Source: Gammaproteobacteria bacterium (GTDB taxonomy: Bacteria > Pseudomonadota > Gammaproteobacteria > Xanthomonadales > Wenzhouxiangellaceae). Taken from it: DNA of 64,000 nt. Below, in pieces: positions 56,386 through 64,000 of the stretch. The DNA lies in the NCBI GenBank assembly GCA_021772985.1, contig JAJFKX010000046.1, positions 105,688 through 169,687 of the forward strand, written 5' to 3'. The position numbers were made by a program, and so were the translations under genes. Within the stretch, counting starts at the first letter, position 1. Each line of letters opens with the position of its first letter. The notes beneath the pieces were generated by a model that ran no database searches, was not told the DNA's origin, and worked only from the letters and a program-made list of their open reading frames with translations.

Positions 56386-58779
56386 ATGAAGCGCATGCTG
56401 GCAATGCAGCTCAGTCTGTTTGTGGTGACAGCTTCTGCCATTCCATTGGAACAAGTGTTGTTTAATGATGAAGGGCCTTGGGTCATGCGGGTGTACGCAC
56501 TCGGCCCGGCTGATGTGGCGCAGTTGCAACAACAGTTCGATATCTGGCGGGTGGACAGTGATGATCATTATGCGGTGCTGGCGATAAATGATTTGGCAGA
56601 ACGGCAACAATTGGAACAAACGGGCTTTGTGGCCTTGATCGATCCGGTTAGTACAGCACGTTATCGGACCCCGACAGCATTGAATTTAGGTGACGGCGGC
56701 ATTCCGAGTTTTCCATGTTATCGGACAGTGGAAGAAACCCTGGCCACAGCGATGCAGATTGTGAACGAATTCCCAGATGTTGCTGAACTGATTGATGTGG
56801 GTGACAGCTGGGAAAGAACCCAGGATTTCCAGGATGGTTTTGACCTGCAAGTACTGCGTCTTACCAACCGAAGTATTACCGGCGATAAACCCAAGTTGTT
56901 TGTTATGTCAGCTATTCATGCCAGGGAATTAACCACGGCGGAAACCATGACCCGATTTGCCGAGCGGCTGGCCAATGGTTATGACCAGGATCCGGATATC
57001 ACCTGGTTACTCGATCATCAGGAAGTTCATTTGCTGCTGCAATCCAATCCAGATGGTCGTAAACAGGCGGAAGGTGGATTGTTATGGCGGAAAAACACCA
57101 ACGAAAATTATTGTGGCGTTACTTCCAATAACCGTGGCGCTGATCTGAATCGAAATTTCCCTTTCGAATGGGGCGGTGCAGCCAGTAATAATGAATGCGA
57201 TACCACTTATCAAGGCCCCAGCCCTGAATCTGAGCCGGAAGTCCAAGCGGTTGTGGATTATGTCAGAAGCATTTTCCCGGACCAGCGAGGTGATCAATTG
57301 AATGATCCAGCACCGTTGGATGCCACAGGTGTTTTTATCGATGTTCACAGTTCCGGACAACTGGTGCTGTGGCCCTGGGGCTTCGACTTCAGTGCAGGGC
57401 AGGCACCTAACCAGGATCAGTTTTCGACCATGGGACGTCGTTTGGCATTTTTTAATAACCACCGTCCGCAGCAGATATTAGGGTTAACAGCAGCTTCAGG
57501 TTCCACAGCGGATTTCGCTTATGGTGAGTTGGGTGTTGCTGCTTATGCATTCGAGTTGGGGACCAGCTTTTTTCAGCAATGTGATACTTTTGAAAACGCT
57601 ATCGCTGAGCAAAATATAGCTGCGATGTTGTACGCTGCCAGAGTAGCACGCACGCCATATCAGACACCATCCGGGCCCGATGTAACCAATATTTCCATAG
57701 TGCCTAATTCGGTGTTGCCCGGTCAGGGGGTTGAGCTGCGGATTGTGGCTGATGGTACTCGCTTCAGTACCCTGGCCGACCCAACGTCTCCCCAGGAAAC
57801 ACCCAGAACAATTAACGGTGTGGATTTATTTCTGGATAGGTTACCGTGGCAAGATCCACCCACCATCAGCGCAAACCCTGTTGACGGGGCTTTCGGCGAA
57901 ACGGTGGAGTCAGCCTCTGCAACATTGGGAACAGATGGTTTGCCGGTTGGGCGCTATCAGTTATTCGCTCAGGCCCAGGGCGGTGATGGTCAAGCAGGCC
58001 CGCTCAGCGCAGGTTTTGTGTTTGTGCTGGACCCGGTGACTGCCGGTCGTCTGTTTGGACGGGTGACGCTGAGTGGCAGCAACACACCTGTTGCAGCGGC
58101 TGTAATCCAGGCTGGGCAGCATCAGACAGTCAGTGATGCAGCCGGTAATTATTCGCTTAATCTACCCCCAGGGATGTATGAAGTCAGGGTTCAGACAGAT
58201 GATTTTCAGGGCGTACTGGCAAATATTTTGATTGATCCGGGTGAGCAGGAGATTTTGGATTTAAGTATTCAGGGGCGTTGTGAGATATTCAGTGATGATA
58301 TAGAAAACGGCAATGTTGGCTGGTTGCCTGAAGCACCCTGGTCCATAACCACCGAACAAGCCAACAGCCCGGTAAACTCCTGGCACGACAGCCCTGGCGG
58401 AGACTATCAAGCGAACCAGGACATTACGCTGGTCAGTCCAACCATTGACTTAAGTGCAGCCAGTGCAGTGCAGCTGGGTTTTAATCATATTTGTGATACC
58501 GAGGCCGGGTTTGATTTCGGCATTGTGGAAATTTCTGCTGATAGTAGCGTTTGGCAGGAAGTTTATCGTTGCGATGATCAGGAATCATGGCAGGCACAAC
58601 AGTTGGAACTGGCAGCTTTGGATGGCGTGGCCAGTGCCCGGATTCGTTTTCGGCTGGTTACAGATAATGTGATGAATGATGAAGGGTGGTATCTGGATGA
58701 TATACAGGTCACCGCAATCAGCAGCAGTTGCGAAACAGCTGGAGATGAGGATATTTTCAGAACCGGTTTTGAAGGTTAG
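56386..58779 (+). CDS. Secreted M14 zinc carboxypeptidase with GFE tail
   Basis: A 797-residue exported metallopeptidase. Order: signal peptide about 1-19; M14 domain with zinc ligands in AIHARELTT and FIDVHSSGQLVLWPWG, substrate Arg/Asn in LNRNFPFEWG and catalytic Glu in AYAFELGTSFF; an Ig-like linker; a carboxypeptidase regulatory domain (GRLFGRVTLSGSNTPVAAA, about 560-630); an MAM/jelly-roll-like domain (about 640-780, ending EGWYLDDIQVTA); and the tail DEDIFRTGFEG. The start at 56386 (MKRMLAMQLS) gives a clean signal; the frame opens at 56344. Likely degrades extracellular protein. Confidence 0.9.
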   Translation: MKRMLAMQLSLFVVTASAIPLEQVLFNDEGPWVMRVYALGPADVAQLQQQFDIWRVDSDDHYAVLAINDLAERQQLEQTGFVALIDPVSTARYRTPTALNLGDGGIPSFPCYRTVEETLATAMQIVNEFPDVAELIDVGDSWERTQDFQDGFDLQVLRLTNRSITGDKPKLFVMSAIHARELTTAETMTRFAERLANGYDQDPDITWLLDHQEVHLLLQSNPDGRKQAEGGLLWRKNTNENYCGVTSNNRGADLNRNFPFEWGGAASNNECDTTYQGPSPESEPEVQAVVDYVRSIFPDQRGDQLNDPAPLDATGVFIDVHSSGQLVLWPWGFDFSAGQAPNQDQFSTMGRRLAFFNNHRPQQILGLTAASGSTADFAYGELGVAAYAFELGTSFFQQCDTFENAIAEQNIAAMLYAARVARTPYQTPSGPDVTNISIVPNSVLPGQGVELRIVADGTRFSTLADPTSPQETPRTINGVDLFLDRLPWQDPPTISANPVDGAFGETVESASATLGTDGLPVGRYQLFAQAQGGDGQAGPLSAGFVFVLDPVTAGRLFGRVTLSGSNTPVAAAVIQAGQHQTVSDAAGNYSLNLPPGMYEVRVQTDDFQGVLANILIDPGEQEILDLSIQGRCEIFSDDIENGNVGWLPEAPWSITTEQANSPVNSWHDSPGGDYQANQDITLVSPTIDLSAASAVQLGFNHICDTEAGFDFGIVEISADSSVWQEVYRCDDQESWQAQQLELAALDGVASARIRFRLVTDNVMNDEGWYLDDIQVTAISSSCETAGDEDIFRTGFEG

Positions 58780-58834
58780 GGCTTAGTTGTTAATCAGAGC
58801 AACTGTTGGTGAAATCAATAGTCGGCTAAATCGC

Positions 58835-59689
58835 TTATTCAATGATACATAAATTGGTTAATTCTGACGGAAGTACGCCTTTGTATTTATCCTTTAAAGC
58901 AAACGGATGGTCTTTGAAAAAGCGCCATACTGCTGCGCTGACTGCTGCAGGAATGGTATGACCTTTGCCATGGTTGCATAAATACGCAGTATGCCCGCGA
59001 GCGCGCAAGGTATCAGCAAAAGCATTGCTGGTTTCGTCGAAGCTGAGTATGTAACGATCTTTGTTACCACCATGCATGATTAAAGCTGCAAACTTGTTAT
59101 CGGGTTGCGAGCTTTGCGTGTCAGTCCCATTTTGGCCATGCAACAGCATATGCCCCCCTGAAAGTGTGGCAATGCTGGCCAGATAATGTGATCTTTTATA
59201 GCTCATCGCAGTGCTGTGCAGTCCCCCGGCACTCATGCCTAACAGGTGTATACGTTGCGGATCGATGTTGATCTGAGCAACTGCGCAGGCGACGATTTCA
59301 TCGGCGACCAGCATATCGTGGGCCGTCCACACAGCATTGCCACTGGTGCTGCTGCCAATCCCGCTGGATTTTTCCAGCGCAGCCAGCATTCCTCCAGCGT
59401 CATGAAGCTGTTGGCGGGCGGTTGAATTGAAAGCGTATTCAAGTTCATCTCGGGCTTTGGTGCCGGTACCATGCCAATAGATAATAAGTGGCCCCTGCCG
59501 CTGTTTAGGGCCGGCAACCACGATATCTACACTTACACCAAGAAAGTCAATAATGCCCGCATTGATTTCCGGGCAGATATCAGTGGCCGATGGCAGAGAA
59601 GGCTGACCGACCGGTTGTGACTGAGCGTCTGCAATGCCACTTAAGGCAATCAGCGCGCCCGCCCAAAAATTATTTGTCAGCAGTTTCAC
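58835..59689 (-). CDS. Exported esterase, PHB-depolymerase/feruloyl-esterase like
   Basis: A 284-residue secreted alpha/beta hydrolase. Signal peptide about 1-22, oxyanion site LIIYWHGTGT, nucleophile in LLGMSAGGLHS, acid in MHGGNKDRY and His in HGKGHTIPAA. This pattern is that of LpqC-type esterases; the true ester is unknown. The start is GTG at 59689, within the last 20 bases of the upstream DUF1579-like gene, so the two are coupled. Confidence 0.83.
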   Translation of the reverse strand: MKLLTNNFWAGALIALSGIADAQSQPVGQPSLPSATDICPEINAGIIDFLGVSVDIVVAGPKQRQGPLIIYWHGTGTKARDELEYAFNSTARQQLHDAGGMLAALEKSSGIGSSTSGNAVWTAHDMLVADEIVACAVAQINIDPQRIHLLGMSAGGLHSTAMSYKRSHYLASIATLSGGHMLLHGQNGTDTQSSQPDNKFAALIMHGGNKDRYILSFDETSNAFADTLRARGHTAYLCNHGKGHTIPAAVSAAVWRFFKDHPFALKDKYKGVLPSELTNLCIIE

Positions 59690-60311
59690 CAGCTGTGGAG
59701 TGTTCCTCGACCCTTTTGTGGGTAACTATGAGTTCTTCCACCGTTTCGCCTGCTTCGTCAAGTTTGATGAAGTTGGTTACGTATTCGTCATTGTTGACCC
59801 AGCGATCCGTGCGGTTCAGTGAGAACCAGCTATCGGACTCATCATCTTTGATTTTGCCGCTGAGTTGCAGGTTGTCATCATGGATTGATTTGCCGGTCAT
59901 GATCTGGATCGAATCGAGGTTGCGATCAACCCAAATGGAAGTCCAAAGTTGTTTACGCTCATCGAAACCCAGCGATTCACTGGCATCATAGCCGATACCC
60001 AGATAATCTCCCAAATGACGGCTGGTTATCCAGTTGGGACCAATCAATTCGGTATTGGTGGTGCCTTCCCAATTGATGGGCTGGTCGGACTCACGACTTC
60101 CCCATTTAATTGAGGTTTCCCATTTTCCAACATATTGTTGCAATGTAGAGGTTACCTTCGGATCAGCGCTCAGAACAGCAGTCGATAACAGGCATCCTGC
60201 ACAAAAAAACATTATCCCAGGCAGGGCACGCTCAAAAAGGCGTGTGAAGGGTTGTAGATTGACTCTAAATAGAAATTTGCTAGTATCTAGCTCGTTGTTA
60301 AGCAAATCCAT
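59670..60311 (-). CDS. Exported DUF1579-like protein
   Basis: A 213-residue protein with a hydrophobic segment (about 30-48, IMFFCAGCLLSTAVLSA) and a lipocalin-like beta domain of the DUF1579 type (YVGKWETSIKW ... ELIGPNWITSRHLGDYLGIGY ... KQLWTSIWVDRNLDSIQIMTG). AGGAG lies 7 bases before the ATG at 60311, confirming the long N-terminus. It shares the YVGxW, ELxGxxWIxSR and DYxGxxxxG pattern with the truncated gene at 63707, so the two are paralogues within 4 kb. Function unknown. Confidence 0.75.
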   Translation of the reverse strand: MDLLNNELDTSKFLFRVNLQPFTRLFERALPGIMFFCAGCLLSTAVLSADPKVTSTLQQYVGKWETSIKWGSRESDQPINWEGTTNTELIGPNWITSRHLGDYLGIGYDASESLGFDERKQLWTSIWVDRNLDSIQIMTGKSIHDDNLQLSGKIKDDESDSWFSLNRTDRWVNNDEYVTNFIKLDEAGETVEELIVTHKRVEEHSTAGETADK

Positions 60312-60387
60312 TGCTTCGCTCCTAATCCCAGTTTTAAAGGTTAAACGGACGTCAACTTAAGGTCGACATAGACAAAGGAGGTCTAGA

Positions 60388-60747
60388 GTGTACCACAAGC
60401 TTTTTTTTAACATCATCATTATTGCGCTGATTAATTTGGCTGTTACTGCTTATGGGCAAGAGGAGGAAGCGCAGTCTTACCCCAACTTACCGCCGCCACC
60501 GGTATTGCTGGAAAACGAGAAGGTCATTGTGCAAGGAATGCCGACGGTTACCTCGTGGACTGGTGCTCATTCTCACCAGGGGGATCAACTGGCCGTTGTG
60601 CTGGAACCATTTACCATGGTTTACCTTGAAAACGGCGAAGAAAAAGAAGTTAGCTATTCATCCGGTGAGGTTTTTTGGATTGACCAGATTGAGCATGACC
60701 ATCGAGCATTGGATGTTGGTCGGATAGTCATTGTAACCATTAAGTAA
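60388..60747 (+). CDS. Exported cupin-like protein
   Basis: A 119-residue protein starting at GTG (60388) after a strong GGAGG. Signal peptide about 1-23 (ending TAYGQ). The mature part has a small cupin-type barrel: AHSHQGDQLAVVLEPFTMVYL, GEEKEVSYSSGEVFWI and DHRALDVGRIVIV. His residues are present at metal positions, but metal binding and substrate are unknown. Divergent from the DUF1579-like gene with a 76-base shared promoter gap. Confidence 0.75.
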   Translation: MYHKLFFNIIIIALINLAVTAYGQEEEAQSYPNLPPPPVLLENEKVIVQGMPTVTSWTGAHSHQGDQLAVVLEPFTMVYLENGEEKEVSYSSGEVFWIDQIEHDHRALDVGRIVIVTIK

Positions 60748-60884
60748 TCAGCTGTTGCCATTGAAATATTGGAAATAACATAAGCAGTCTGACTGGTCTC
60801 AGGCTAGCTTTTGGCAGCGTGTGCAGGTATGCATGATGATTAAAATTCAGGCAGGTTAAGAACTATCAGTTCGGAGGTTTTTCA

Positions 60885-61412
60885 ATGAAAGCAGTTCTTG
60901 TTTCCGCGTTTCTGGGAGGTATTGCGGTGTTTATCTGGGGTTATATCTTCTGGAACGTACTGCCGGGTAGCGAGTTTGCCTATGATCTTTCCCAGAATGA
61001 CCGAAAACTGATGAGTTTTTTGGAACAGCGGTTTGAATTACCCAGCACCCAGGTTGGCTATCTTGCAGGAGAGCCAAAACCTGTTGTTGCGACCGTTTTC
61101 TTACAACGCAGTGGTGGTTTTGTGAGTATGCTGTGGCAAGGCCTGCTGCACATGATGCTTTCAGTTGGTCTGATTGCATTGATTATGCGTGCAATTCCAA
61201 CCCAGCCGGCGAGTTATGCCGCGCGGGTCGGTTTGATCAGTCTTATCGGCTTTACAGCTGCAGTAGTAGCCAATCTTAGCGATCCTGTTTGGTTTACCCA
61301 GGCCTGGTCATGGCACCTGGCGCAGGCCATTTATGACTTTATTTTTTGGGTGGTGGCTGGATTGGTGATTGCCGGTTTGGTAAAACCGGCGGTAAAACTC
61401 AACCAGGCATAG
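60885..61412 (+). CDS. Small membrane protein of unknown function
   Basis: A 175-residue protein with four likely membrane segments (about 5-25, 78-105, 112-130 and 145-168) and a periplasmic loop of about 50 residues after the first. GGAGG lies 8 bases before the ATG, so translation is well supported. I recognise no family. It lies 137 bases after the cupin gene. Confidence 0.75.
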   Translation: MKAVLVSAFLGGIAVFIWGYIFWNVLPGSEFAYDLSQNDRKLMSFLEQRFELPSTQVGYLAGEPKPVVATVFLQRSGGFVSMLWQGLLHMMLSVGLIALIMRAIPTQPASYAARVGLISLIGFTAAVVANLSDPVWFTQAWSWHLAQAIYDFIFWVVAGLVIAGLVKPAVKLNQA

Positions 61413-61462
61413 AGGAGCTACCTGTTGCCTGCTCCTGCCAGGGCAGCATCAATCAATTTGTG

Positions 61463-61834
61463 TCAGCTTTCCGTCAGTGAAAGTGTATGACCGTCCGGAT
61501 CTTTAAACCAGGCAACCTTGGCCTGCCCGGGAATGGTCATGATACCCAGTTCGTCCTGAGGTATCTGTTCATATTGTTCAAATACCACATTGCGTTCTTG
61601 AAGTTCGTGGATCGTCTTTTCAATATCATCCACTTCCCAACCCAGGGCGGTGTAAGGCGGAGCTACCACCTGTTCGACTTTTTGGATACGCAGGATGTTG
61701 TCGCCGAGTTGAAAACTGAGCGCCCAGAATTGATCACCAAGACAGGGCAATTGCAATGTGTTTTCGTAAAAGTCTCTGGCTTGGTCGGGGTTGGCCGTAG
61801 CGAGCATAAAAATAGGTTTGCTGAGTAATTGCAT
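61463..61834 (-). CDS. VOC-superfamily (glyoxalase-like) protein
   Basis: A 123-residue vicinal-oxygen-chelate protein: MLATANPDQARDFYENTLQLPCLGD at the start, GWEVDDIEKTIHEL in the middle and AWFKDPDGHTLSLTES at the end. Small VOC proteins include lactoylglutathione lyase relatives, dioxygenases and resistance proteins; the metal residues do not settle which. Convergent with the membrane gene. Confidence 0.85.
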   Translation of the reverse strand: MQLLSKPIFMLATANPDQARDFYENTLQLPCLGDQFWALSFQLGDNILRIQKVEQVVAPPYTALGWEVDDIEKTIHELQERNVVFEQYEQIPQDELGIMTIPGQAKVAWFKDPDGHTLSLTES

Positions 61835-62674
61835 GCTGATCCTCCTGGTGGCTGGTATGGCTTATTGTGTCAATCCTTTGAATAGCCTTAAGCATTCGTG
61901 CTTACGCACAAGTATGTTATCAGATGGATGAAGTTACACTTAAAACAGTATTTATTCTCTGAAAATGACTGCTGTCATATATATCAGAGAGCTTGACTTA
62001 ATCGGTGCACAAATTGTAAGTGCTCGGTAAGTATAGTAAATTAGTTTTTATATTACATAGAATGCATCTTATAAAAATGCATCGCCAAAGCAGAGGGTAT
62101 TTCACAATGGCCTGTTTAACAGCGCTGTTTTTTCGTCCAGATCATCTTCGAAGATGTCATGTTTTCGGTTGGACGTTGTATTCTGCAGTCCGTTATCATC
62201 TGCCAATTTATCTCTCATCTATCGTAAATGTTCTTTTGGTTGCAAGCGGATTTGCTGTGCGGTTGGATCGGATGCCTGGATTGTCAAGCCGTTGACATAC
62301 AATCTAAAATTTTTAATTTGAAAATCAAGCAGTTAACCACTGTTGTTGGCTATAAAAAAGTGGGAGAGAAAAACTGACAGGCGTTTTAATTAAATAAAAA
62401 TCAATAAGCTAAGAGCATGCATTGCTTTCAGATTATTAAGGAATGGTTTGTTGGGAATTGCTGATTAGTTTGGGTTCAAGGGCGTTTATCTGTAGCCAAT
62501 AACTATAAACAATACGGATACTGAGGTTTTATTTTGTACAGTCGGAAATTGTACAAAGTGCAGAACCAAATGACATCAACAGTCATTTTGGAGTTGCTAG
62601 CTTCATCAGTGGGTAAACCGCATGATGAAGGGTTGAGGAAAAGGTTCGGGATTTTAACCAACAAGGAGTAGAAG
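61835..62674. other. Long noncoding region with operator-like dyads
   Basis: These 840 bases are AT-rich and hold no frame with a ribosome site and protein-like content; the best frame (62020-62295) has no recognisable domain. Two structures stand out: a perfect 14-base palindrome CATCTTCGAAGATG at 62143-62156 and the dyad at 62533-62557. The region separates the VOC gene from the RidA-like gene and may hold a small RNA or the remains of a lost gene. Confidence 0.4.
62533..62557. promoter_or_regulatory. Operator-like dyad upstream of the RidA-like gene
   Basis: TTTGTACA at 62533-62540 and TGTACAAA at 62550-62557, perfect 8-base arms 9 bases apart, 118 bases before the start at 62675. Arm size and spacing suit a dimeric repressor or activator site. 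No regulator gene is adjacent. Confidence 0.45.
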
Positions 62675-63685
62675 ATGAGAGGAGTTGGACGTATGAAAAC
62701 TATATATACAATCACTGCGGCCGGGGTTTTAATGATAGCCGGTGTAATCGGGGCTTTCAAAACTGACAATCCAATTAACGGCGCTCTGGCCTTTATTGTG
62801 TCGGGTGCGCAAGCTGAAGAAGCCTATTTGGAAGCGGCTTCGCCGGCTGAAGTATTTCGCAATGTCCGAGCAAGCAAGGTCTATGTGAATCCACCGAATT
62901 TACCACGCTTTGGCTATTCAAATGCTGTAGTGGTCAATAATTGGACCCAGCCTTTGACCATGAAGCCAGTGTTTGGTACTGAGAAAACGGCACGTGATCT
63001 TAGTGCGCATGTACAGTCTGCGGTAGATCAAATGGAACGGGAGATGCGCAGTATCAATGTAACCAAAGAAGCATTGCTGTCGCTGGATGTTTACTATGAA
63101 ACAACTGGAAATTCCTTCGATAAGCTGGTGGCTATTTCCAGTGTATTAAATGAGTACTCCGCTTCACGCATGGCTTATCAAACAATTCCACATAGCTTAA
63201 ATGCGCTGCCGGTTCGGAATATTTATGGCGTCGGAAATGTAGCAAAACACTTGGGTATGGATAGCGGAGGAGCGAAAGTTGCCCTGATTGCAACCGTACT
63301 CGACCCTGCCACCACTACCGATACACGTTTGTTTGATCTGGAATCTGCACCAGCCAGAAAAGATGGCAAGGCTACTTTTCTGGTGGGCGGTTTGGCTGCC
63401 CAGAGTATGGACTTTACCGTCAGCACGGAAGAACAGCCCAAAGCGATTTTGAATAACCTGGATATCGTACTTCGTCATATTGGTGCGCAAAGGAAAGATA
63501 TTGAACAGTTAAAAGTCAGCTATGTGCCAGGCAGTGGATTGACTGAGGACAATATCCGACCACAACTCAGCGAGTATTTTGGCGGCAGTGTGCCCGAAAT
63601 TACCTGGAATGAAGTGGACGTTGCCGGCTTTGCTGCCAATGATACCTGTGTTGAAGCAGTAGGCACACTGGTGCTTAACCCTTAA
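62675..63685 (+). CDS. Exported RidA-like tandem-domain protein
   Basis: A 336-residue protein with an N-terminal hydrophobic signal or anchor (about 8-28). The rest looks like two YjgF/RidA-type repeats. The first runs roughly 75-190 (ends IPHSLNALPVRNIYGVGN), the second about 200-336 with AILNNLDIVLRHIGAQRKDIEQLKV-type helices and a C-terminal CVEAVGTLVL strand. AGGAG lies about 7 bases upstream of the ATG. RidA proteins are normally cytoplasmic enamine deaminases, so an exported tandem form is unusual. The assignment is by eye and only moderately secure. Confidence 0.6.
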   Translation: MRGVGRMKTIYTITAAGVLMIAGVIGAFKTDNPINGALAFIVSGAQAEEAYLEAASPAEVFRNVRASKVYVNPPNLPRFGYSNAVVVNNWTQPLTMKPVFGTEKTARDLSAHVQSAVDQMEREMRSINVTKEALLSLDVYYETTGNSFDKLVAISSVLNEYSASRMAYQTIPHSLNALPVRNIYGVGNVAKHLGMDSGGAKVALIATVLDPATTTDTRLFDLESAPARKDGKATFLVGGLAAQSMDFTVSTEEQPKAILNNLDIVLRHIGAQRKDIEQLKVSYVPGSGLTEDNIRPQLSEYFGGSVPEITWNEVDVAGFAANDTCVEAVGTLVLNP

Positions 63686-63706
63686 GGTGCAGAACACGAG
63701 GATGAA

Positions 63707-64000
63707 ATGATGATTAATTTAAAAGCGATAAAACACTATCGGGTACTGGCACTGGTATTGATACTGTGCGGTACGTTAATGGGTACTGCGTTGGCTGGAG
63801 GCAAGCAAGCCACAGCAGCGGACGAGGATCTCAACAAATATGTTGGCACCTGGGATATTACTGCGGTAATCCGTACATCTGCGGATGCTGATCCAGTTGA
63901 AATCAAAGGTGTGGCTTACAAGGAGCTGGTTGGCGATCGTTGGATTGTGAGCCGTTTTGAAGCTGATTACTTCGGCGTGCCTTTCAAAGGGCAGGATGTT
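63707..64000 (+). CDS. Exported DUF1579-like protein (3' end cut by window)
   Basis: The first 98 residues of a protein with a signal peptide (about 1-30, ending TALAGG) and a DUF1579-type domain, YVGTWDITAVI ... KELVGDRWIVSRFEADYFGVPFKG. It is a paralogue of the gene at 59670-60311. GAGGA at 63698-63702 supports a start at 63707 or 63710. It follows the RidA-like gene by 21 bases and is probably cotranscribed with it. Confidence 0.78.
   Translation, partial: MMINLKAIKHYRVLALVLILCGTLMGTALAGGKQATAADEDLNKYVGTWDITAVIRTSADADPVEIKGVAYKELVGDRWIVSRFEADYFGVPFKGQDV

Noticed and set aside
62020..62295. 91-residue frame in the long gap before the RidA-like gene
   Set aside because: No ribosome site, odd composition and no domain; looks like chance in an AT-rich stretch.

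Overview
The window is chromosomal DNA of a free-living, non-enteric gammaproteobacterium of moderate GC (judged by eye, not computed). The basis is gene content and order: aroK-aroB-hemE, mrdA-rodA-mltB-rlpA-dacA-ybeD-lipB-lipA, an FtsN-like SPOR gene beside argS, purD-purH-fis, and a divergent pyrE/exonuclease III pair as at the Pseudomonas crc locus. No rRNA, tRNA, CRISPR array or complete insertion sequence was seen. One MITE-like inverted-repeat element lies between mreD and mrdA.

Layout. 1-5.5 kb: a cut-off NAD(P)-binding epimerase and an exosortase H on the minus strand, then aroK-aroB-hemE-DsbA-like and an AraC regulator on the plus strand. 5.7-12.8 kb: an exported FG-GAP propeller protein, a 1365-residue propeller/GAF histidine kinase, a small membrane protein and a methyltransferase. 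13.1-16.2 kb: ald-aguA-aguB (alanine dehydrogenase and the agmatine-to-putrescine route). 16.2-27 kb: a continuous cell-shape and peptidoglycan block, mreBCD-(MITE)-mrdA-rodA-mltB-rlpA-dacA, running into ybeD-lipB-lipA for lipoate. 27-36 kb: prc, priA, a small lipoprotein, an exported sugar dehydrogenase, an FtsN-like SPOR protein and argS, followed by a DnaA-box cluster. 36-45 kb: gamma-carbonic anhydrase, TRAP transporter dctM and dctP (no dctQ), ttcA, ydcH, plsB and an exported S9 peptidase. 45-54 kb: a minus-strand nucleotide cluster, pyrE-DUF4124-fis-purH-purD-uvrD-hydrolase-pyrF. 54-64 kb: exonuclease III, an AmpG-like permease, a secreted M14 carboxypeptidase, then an accessory stretch of small exported proteins (esterase, two DUF1579-like proteins, a cupin, a RidA-like tandem protein) with a membrane protein and a VOC protein.

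Most of the window is housekeeping. The less ordinary signals are the MITE at the mrdA start, terminator-grade hairpins inside two reading frames (11522-11555 and 29481-29521), a triple DnaA box away from any usual origin gene, a catalytically intact ExoIII at the crc position, a shared acidic ...GFE C-terminal tail on two unrelated secreted enzymes, an orphan exosortase H, and the exported small-protein neighbourhood at the right end. I did not find a clearly new multi-gene system; the right-hand 5 kb is the best place to look for one.
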